Assembly: GCA_039000515.1 (NCBI GenBank)
Contig: JBCFYV010011135.1
Span: forward strand, 33,261,876-33,325,875
Length of the DNA: 64,000 nucleotides
Reading direction: 5' to 3'
From: Timema cristinae
Lineage: Eukaryota; Arthropoda; Insecta; Phasmatodea; Timematidae
A program made the position numbers and the translations under genes. Position 1 is the first letter of the stretch, and each line of letters opens with the position of its first letter. Below the pieces are notes generated by a model that was not told the DNA's origin, searched no databases, and was given only the letters and a program-made list of their open reading frames with translations. Below are positions 49,460 to 58,400 of this stretch, piece by piece.

Positions 49460-52400
49460 GCACCGCGTCTTACTACCCGTTCGGGCTATATGCTTATGTA
49501 CTAATTATACTGATGATGTTAGGAATATTAGGTAGGTTATATTTTAGAGGAAGTGTACTAACATTTGCATGGAGATAAAGTGGAAAATCATGTGTGTATA
49601 GCTTGAATTGGTAAAAAGCTTTTACCATCAATTCCAAGATTTTCAATTTTGAGTTAGAGATCTTTTAGTTAAAATTAAGACTCGGATTCATAAAATGGTA
49701 GATTTAAATCAACTTTTTAAATATTTATTAGCAATTATTTGGTATGTTCTAAGACAATATTTTAGATACCGGTATAATATGATTTAAAAATTGAATTAAA
49801 ATCCAGAACATTTGACATTAAATAAAAATATATTGTGATTATTTATGTGTTACAATTTTAGACAACATGAAGTGAAGTAATTAATTTTGAGTTTATAAGA
49901 CGATTTATGACGGAAAATTTGTTTATTAGAAGGTTAGATATATTTGTAAAATTTACACTAATTTTCAAGTCGTCTCTTCACCCCTCTACTGTGCATCTTC
50001 ATCCAAAGTTGAATCATGGTTATACGCAGAATACGTGAGAATTAGATTATGATTTAGGCAGAATAAACTATGAAAGAATTTGTATCACAACAATTATTTT
50101 AAACCGTAGCGGTGCAAGGCGATCTTTTGATAGCTCAATATGATCTCACTCAATGGACCATTGCTTTAGTCTGAAATCATTTTAACCCTTCATATAGTGA
50201 CACTATTTCAGAATGTGTTTATAAAATATTATTACATTAAGTTGCATTCTTAGTAAAATTATCTTTGTGATATATTTAATAGGACCAGCTCTGTGGTATA
50301 TAGGTCAGTCCCTTACAGCTCAAGCTGTCCCAGGTTCGATTCCCAGCTCTACCATGTGAATCATTTGGTCTGTAACACGGTGAAACTTAGCCTCGTGAGG
50401 ACAAATAAGGAGCTAATTGGACGGAAAAGGTAGCGACTCCAGTCTAGAAAACTGAGACTAACGGCCATAGGGTTATTTGTGTTATCCACATGACACCCTC
50501 TATCTGAAAATGTTGGCACTACCAAGCTTTGACTCGGTTTCAAAATGAATGTCGGCTTTAACACCAATCAAAATATTAATAGCTAAAATACTCGACTTAT
50601 GATCATAATTTATTATTTATTATGATGAGATATTACAAATAATTGTGCAATAAAATAATTTCAAGTAATTTTACCACGATATAGTGTTTTTTTTTCAATC
50701 ATAAAACAACTATGAAAAAAAATATATTCTAACTTTGATTCAGCTTTGAGAATATTTAATATATTCAAGTCGAGGTTTGCTTCGAATTGAAACAGTCAAC
50801 TTTCCACACCCCTAGTTGGCACTATCTTAACCAACATGCAGCAGTCACTCAGTCGGTATAGCTTGCTTGAAGTCTGACACCGTGGAGTTTAAAAATTATA
50901 ATCATTTCTTATCCGAAAGATGGGTCATTATATAATTTGAGTCAGCGAATGGTTTGTTTGCCTCATGGTTTTAACATATTTTCATTGTCATCAGGAACTT
51001 TGGAATTTTGGAAGGTGTTCTGTATAGACCTAGACCAGCATGTGGGCCACATTGTCAATTTGTGCGGCCCGAAGGATTTTGGACAGTTACATAAACATCA
51101 CAATAACAATAACAGTTTGAGTAACTTTACTAAACAACATTTAAGTTAGTTAAGCTAAGAAGTAACATGAGTCATGACATATTTAAATTTATTTGCTATG
51201 AAATATTAGATTTTATTTTCTACTTTCTTCGTGTACAAAAGTTATATAATTATATGACTAATAAATGTATTTATGTGTGAAAAAAATTTCATTGCTTAGT
51301 AAATTTATATTTTTGTCACATGCTAAAGACCTGCTTGATGTCCATGTGACCCTCGGGGAGAAAATTTTGCCCACATCTTTGCCTAGAACCTGATTTTCCT
51401 TATACCACAACATTGATTGAAAGTCATTAAAATCTGTAATTATAGAAAAATGTCTTATTTTTATTAAATAATTATAAAGTTACTTTTTAAATATTAAGAT
51501 TAAGGATGTAAAATACAATTGTGATATTTTTATTTCCACCATCGTGGCAGATCGAGTCTCCGGTTTTTCAAATAACGGGCTTCCTATTAAAATCAGACTT
51601 TGACAGTGGAAAATGAGTGAGGTTATAGAAGTTAGGCCTAGTTATAATTAATTAATAATATGTTATTTGAGCCATCACCTGCATTGAAACCAAGGTCATC
51701 TCGACCTATAATTGGCTTTCTCAATTCCATGGCTATAGATTCAAGTTGTTGAAAATAAACCAATCATAAATGACAGTTAATGATTGGAACTACATCTGGA
51801 TTACCACTTTTCAGGACTTCCTGAATAAAGTGAACTAAAAATAATTAATATTCTGACGTATGGAGCTACAAACTTAGTATATAATTAGCCAACATTACAA
51901 CCGCAAGTTCGGTCTCAACTATTTACAGCCTTAGTGCTCTCTACCATGACAAGACCTGGGTTACTAGCACCTGGGACTCTCACTGCTCCAGACTAGAGCC
52001 TTAGTGCTCTCTACCATGACAGGACCTGGGTTACTAGCACCTGGGACTCTCAGTGCTCCAGACTAGAGCCTTAGTGCTCTCTACCATGACAGGACCTGGG
52101 TTACTAGCACCTGGGACTCTCAGTGCTCCAGACTAGAGCCTTAGTGCTCTCTACCATGACAGGACCTGGGTTACTAGCACCTGGGACTCTCACTGCTCCA
52201 GACTAGAGCCTTAGTGCTCTCTACCATGACAGGACCTGGGTTACTAGCACCTGGGACTCTCAGTGCTCCAGATTAGAGCCTTAGTGCTCTCTACCATGAC
52301 AGGACCTGGGTTACTAGCACCTGGGACTCTCACTGCTCCAGACTAGAGCCTTAGTGCTCTCTACCATGACAGGACCTGGGTTACTAGCACCTGGGACTCT

Positions 52401-55400
52401 CAGTGCTCCAGACTAGAGCCTTAGTGCTCTCTACCATGACAGGACCTGGGTTACTAGCACCTGGGACTCTCAGTGCTCCAGACTAGAGCCTTAGTGCTCT
52501 CTACCATGACAGGACCTGGGTTACTAGCACCTGGGACTCTCAGTGCTCCAGACTAGAGCCTTAGTGCTCTCTACCATGACAGGACCTGGGTTACTAGCAC
52601 CTGGGACTCTCACTGCTCCAGACTAGAGCCTTAGTGCTCTCTACCATGACAGGACCTGGGTTACTAGCACCTGGGACTCTCAGTGCTCCAGATTAGAGCC
52701 TTAGTGCTCTCTGCCATGGCAGGACCTGGGTTACTAGCACCTGGGACTCTCAGTGCTCCAGACTAGAGCCTCAGTGCTCTCTACCATGACAAGACCTGGG
52801 TTACTAGCACCTGGGACTCTCAGTGCTCCAGACTAGAGCCTTAGTGCTCTCTACCATGACAGGACCTGGGTTACTAGCACCTGGGACTCTCAGTGCTCCA
52901 GACTAGAGCCTTAGTGCTCTCTACCATGGCAGGACCTGGGTTACTAGCACCTGGGACTCTCAGTGCTCCAGACTAGAGCCTTAGTGCTCTCTACCATGGC
53001 AGGACCTGGGTTACTAGCACCTGGGACTCTCAGTGCTCCAGACTAGAGCCTTAGTGCTCTCTACCATGACAAGACCTGGGTTACTAGCACCTGGGACTCT
53101 CAGTGCTCCAGACTAGAGCCTTAGTGCTCTCTACCATGGCAGGACCTGGGTTACTAGCACCTGGGACTCTCAGTGCTCCAGACTAGAGCCTTAGTGCTCT
53201 CTGCCATGGCAGGACCTGGGTTACTAGCACCTGGGACTCTCAGTGCTCCAGACTAGAGCCTTAGTGCTCTCTACCATGGCAGGACCTGGGTTACTAGCAC
53301 CTGGGACTCTCACTGCTCCAGACTAGAGCCTTAGTGCTCTCTACCATGACAGGACCTGGGTTACTAGCACCTGGGACCCTCAAGTGCTCCAGACTAGAGC
53401 CTTAGTGCTCTCTGCCATGGCAGGACCTGGGTTACTAGCACCTGGGACCCTCAAGTGCTCCAGACTAGAGCCTTAGTGCTCTCTGCCATGGCAGGACCTG
53501 GGTTACTAGCACCTGGGACTCTCAGTGCTCCAGACTAGAGCCTTAGTGCTCTCTACCATGACAGGACCTGGGTTACTAGCACCTGGGACCCTCAAGTGCT
53601 CCAGACTAGAGCCTTAGTGCTCTCTGCCATGGCAGGACCTGGGTTACTAGCACCTGGGACTCTCAGTGCTCCAGACTAGAGCCTTAGTGCTCTCTACCAT
53701 GGCAGGACCTGGGTTACTAGCACCTGGGACCCTCAGTGCTCCAGACTAGAGCCTTAGTGCTCTCTACCATGGCAGGACCTGGGTTACTAGCACCTGGGAC
53801 TCTCAGTGCTCCAGACTAGAGCCTTAGTGCTCTCTGCCATGGCAGGACCTGGGTTACTAGCACCTGGGACTCTCAGTGCTCCAGACTAGAGCCTTAGTGC
53901 TCTCTACCATGGCAGGACCTGGGTTACTAGCACCTGGGACCCTCAAGTGCTCCAGACTAGAGCCTTAGTGCTCTCTGCCATGGCAGGACCTGGGTTACTA
54001 GCACCTGGGACTCTCAGTGCTCCAGACTAGAGCCTTAGTGCTCTCTGCCATGACAGGACCTGGGTTACTAGCACCTGGGACTCTCACTGCTCCAGACTAG
54101 AGCCTTAGTGCTCTCTACCATGACAGGACCTGGGTTACTAGCACCTGGGACCCTCAAGTGCTCCAGACTAGAGCCTTAGTGCTCTCTACCATGGCAGGAC
54201 CTGGGTTACTAGCACCTGGGACTCTCAAGTGCTCCAGACTAGAGCCTTAGTGCTCTCTACCATGGCAGGACCTGGGTTACTAGCACCTGGGACTCTCAGT
54301 GCTCCAGACTAGAGCCTCAGTGCTCTCTACCATGACAGGACCTGGGTTACTAGCACCTGGGACTCTCAGTGCTCCAGACTAGAGCCTTAGTGCTCTCTAC
54401 CATGCCAGGACCTGGGTTACTAGCACCTGGGACTCTCAGTGCTCCAGACTAGAGCCTTAGTGCTCTCTACCATGGCAGGACCTGGGTTACTAGCACCTGG
54501 GACTCTCAGTGCTCCAGACTAGAGCCTCAGTGCTCTCTACCATGACAGGACCTGGGTTACTAGCACCTGGGACTCTCAGTGCTCCAGACTAGAGCCTTAG
54601 TGCTCTCTACCATGGCAGGACCTGGGTTACTAGCACCTGGGACTCTCAGTGCTCCAGATTAGAGCCTTAGTGCTCTCTACCATGGCAGGACCTGGGTTAC
54701 TAGCACCTGGGACTCTCAGTGCTCCAGACTAGAGCCTTAGTGCTCTCTACCATGGCAGGACCTGGGTTACTAGCACCTGGGACTCTCAGTGCTCCAGACT
54801 AGAGCCTTAGTGCTCTCTGCCATGACAGGACCTGGGTTACTAGCACCTGGGACTCTCAGTGCTCCAGACTAGAGCCTTAGTGCTCTCTACCATGACAAGA
54901 CCTGGGTTACTAGCACCTGGGACCCTCAGTGCTCCAGACTAGAGTCTTAGTGCTCTCTGCCATGACAGGACCTGTGTTACTAGCACCTGGGACTCTCAGT
55001 GCTCCAGACTAGAGCCTTAGTGCTCTCTACCATGACAAGACCTGGGTTACTAGCACCTGGGACTCTCAGTGCTCCAGACTAGAGCCTTAGTGCTCTCTGC
55101 CATGACAGGACCTGGGTTACTAGCACCTGGGACTCTCAGTGCTCCAGACTAGAGCCTTAGTGCTCTCTACTATGACAGGACCTGGGTTAATAGCACCTGG
55201 GACTCTCAGTGCTCCAGACTAGAGCCTTAGTGCTCTCTACCATGGCAGGACCTGGGTTACTAGCACCTGGGACCCTCAAGTGCTCCAGACTAGAGCCTTA
55301 GTGCTCTCTACCATGACAGGACCTGTGTTACTAGCACCTGGGACTCTCAGTGCTCCAGACTAGAGCCTCAGTGCTCTCTACCATGGCAGGACCTGGGTTA

Positions 55401-58400
55401 CTAGCACCTGGGACTCTCAGTGCTCCAGATTAGAGCCTTAGTGCTCTCTACCATGCCAGGACCTGGGTTACTAGCACCTGGGACTCTCAGTGCTCCAGAC
55501 TAGAGCCTTAGTGCTCTCTACCATGACAGGACCTGGGTTACTAGCACCTGGGACTCTCAGTGCTCCAGACTAGAGCCTTAGTTCTCTCTACCATGGCAGG
55601 ACATGGGTTACTAGCACCTGGGACTCTCAGTGCTCCAGAATAGAGTCTCAGTGCTCTCTACCATGGCAGGACCTGGGTTACTAGCACCTGGGACTCTCAG
55701 TGCTCCAGAATAGAGTCTCAGTGCTCTCTACCATGGCAGGACCTGGGTTACTAGCACCTGGGACTCTCAGTGCTCTCTACCATGGCGGGTCCATAACAAC
55801 ACTTACTACTGTAATTCCCGGTGACAGACTCTTGCCTGCTATTTTTGGTCTCTCTTTTCGTTGAGATGGAGGATTAAAATTTACTCCTTTTTTACTTTTC
55901 TTCTTAGATGGAACCCATTCTCTCTCTTCCTCTTCGGTATGATTCTTTGGCTCTGCCTCCTTTACCACTGATATACTTACATCCTCATCCTCATCCTCAT
56001 CCTCATCCTCATCCTCGTCGACCATGTACTGAGGATAGCGCATGAATGTTGGCTTTTGGAAAGCTAAACCTACACAGACAGTGAATACAGATTTATATTC
56101 TAACGTAATAAAACACTCTGTGTCAACACCTAAATACGCCTGAACTAAGGCGCTAGAATAGTCTTACAGTAACCTAGTTCCTGGATGTTCGGAAACCAAA
56201 GTGGGTTTATAGCGTTCCCTGGGTGGAGTTATCTGGTAGTAGGAGAACAAACAGGGGAGGAGGAAAATACAAATTACAATACATTTTGTGTTGTGATCTC
56301 CCTATTAAATGACATTCTATTCTCAAAGATCTATTCTACGCTCATAGCACGGTGTCTACAATTCCCACGACTCAAATTATCTCACACCCTTCCATTCCTC
56401 TGTCCCCCCCCCCCAACTTTTTTATGAATAATAAGTTTAAAAATTTTAATCAACATGTTTTTTATATTTGTATAGGCCTATATTAAACAGCTAAAAAAAA
56501 AAGACAGTTTGGATCACATGGAATTTTCTGAATATTATATTTTATATTTTGAGTAACACAACATTCTACCCCTATTTTTTTTTCACCCTCCCCTGCCCCA
56601 CCCCCTTCCCAATTTACCAAATTCCCATTTTTTCCCTCGATCACTTCAAATTCCCGGTTAGTTCCAGTTTTCTTGGATTTTCCCACATGGTAGACACCCT
56701 GAAAACAGTTACCTTTTGTTTCCAGAACATTTAGCTCTCAGCGACCAACACAAATATGTGGTCTTTTCAAAGTGGAAAATGTCAACTGTTAAACTATTTT
56801 CACAAGTCTATATATGTATAGGACCATAGAACATAGTTCTTATGTTCATTACAATAAACAACAAACTCGTGGACTTTTGAAGGTTTTGTCAATATTTAAC
56901 CTAACCGCAACATCTGATCTAGACAGCACTCACTTAAGGGTGAGGTCATTATATTGTTTTTAAGTTTACAATAAAGTATTCCCCTTATTTTGAGGGTTGA
57001 TTCTTTGTATCTTTGTTGGGTTTTTTTTAAAGATTCAAGATGACCTTATTTGGGCTATGAGTAAGGTTTTTTTTTTTTGTGTTGTGTCTGACAAATCACT
57101 ATAATATTAGTGTTTAATTAGTACCTATATTTGCATATAATCAGAATGACAAACAAAAATAACTCTTCTACTTAATATAAATATAACAAAGTTAAAAAAA
57201 ATTGAAACCCTAAATAAATTTAGTGTACCGGTATATTAATTATCATCCAGCCCAACTTGATTGAACCATTAAAAAATGTTAAAGAAATTAAAGGTAAAGT
57301 TGTTTTTTTTAACTTCACGGTTAATTCATAATTCATGACACATAAAAGACTTTCAAGTTATAGTTAAAAATAAATTAAATGTATAGCTTAGAGTATTCCA
57401 CTTTTTAAAGTAGCCTGATTGTTCATTGAATCAGGAAAGAGACTTCACAGTATAACATTATCTTGTGTAGCCGGTGAATTTCGTCACCATTTTTCGTTAG
57501 CATTGCGTCTCATTACCCTTTGGGGTTACATCCATACGATTGTATTAGTTATGTTAATGTGTTAAGGATGAGTGGGGTTGAATTTAAAGAAAACTTACTA
57601 AGATTTAAACGGAAAGGCATTAAGGAAAAATCACCCTTTGTTAAATCTAACCGAGATTTGAAACTCTATCTCACCAGAGGTGACCTGGCGGTCTAGGGGT
57701 AAGGTGTCGGACTTCTATGCTGTGGTCCGGGGTTCAATCCTTGGTCCCGGCACAGATTTATCTGATTACCAAACCCTTCCTTCACCTCTGACAAGACATC
57801 TTGTAAATGTGTGGAATGCCAGGCCTCCACCGTGGTTCGGATTCCACGTTAAACTGTAGGTCCTTCATTTCATCTCACAATAACCCTACCATTACACATT
57901 AGCGTAAGTGCGTATAACCCGAACGGGTAGTAAGACGCGGTGCTAATAATAATAATAATAATAATCTATCTCACCAGCATCGGTGGTCGATTATATTTTG
58001 CGAGTAACGTCTTAGACCACGCAGCCACCGAAGCAGATAGGCCTAGTTTATTTAATCATTGTCTAAGGCAGTATTTTTTTTAACCGGTGTGTCGTAAAAG
58101 TTCGGGTGAAGATCAAAAATAAGTGAGAAAAAAAAATATTGAAGAATCAAATCGAATATCGATATTCTTTTTTAAAATCGACACAATTTAGTAGATTGTT
58201 AGTTATCGCTCTTTTAACATAATCTTAATACTCATTTTTTCTAAATAGTTAAGTTTCTCCTTAAAAAAAAACGATAGTGTTCCTCAATGATTTCTCAGTG
58301 TGTCTTGAACAATCGCTGATCCATAACAATAATTATATTTATATGTCAATTGTTTTCATGTGATTTTTTTTTAATTACCATCAATGACCGTCTCTGTAGT

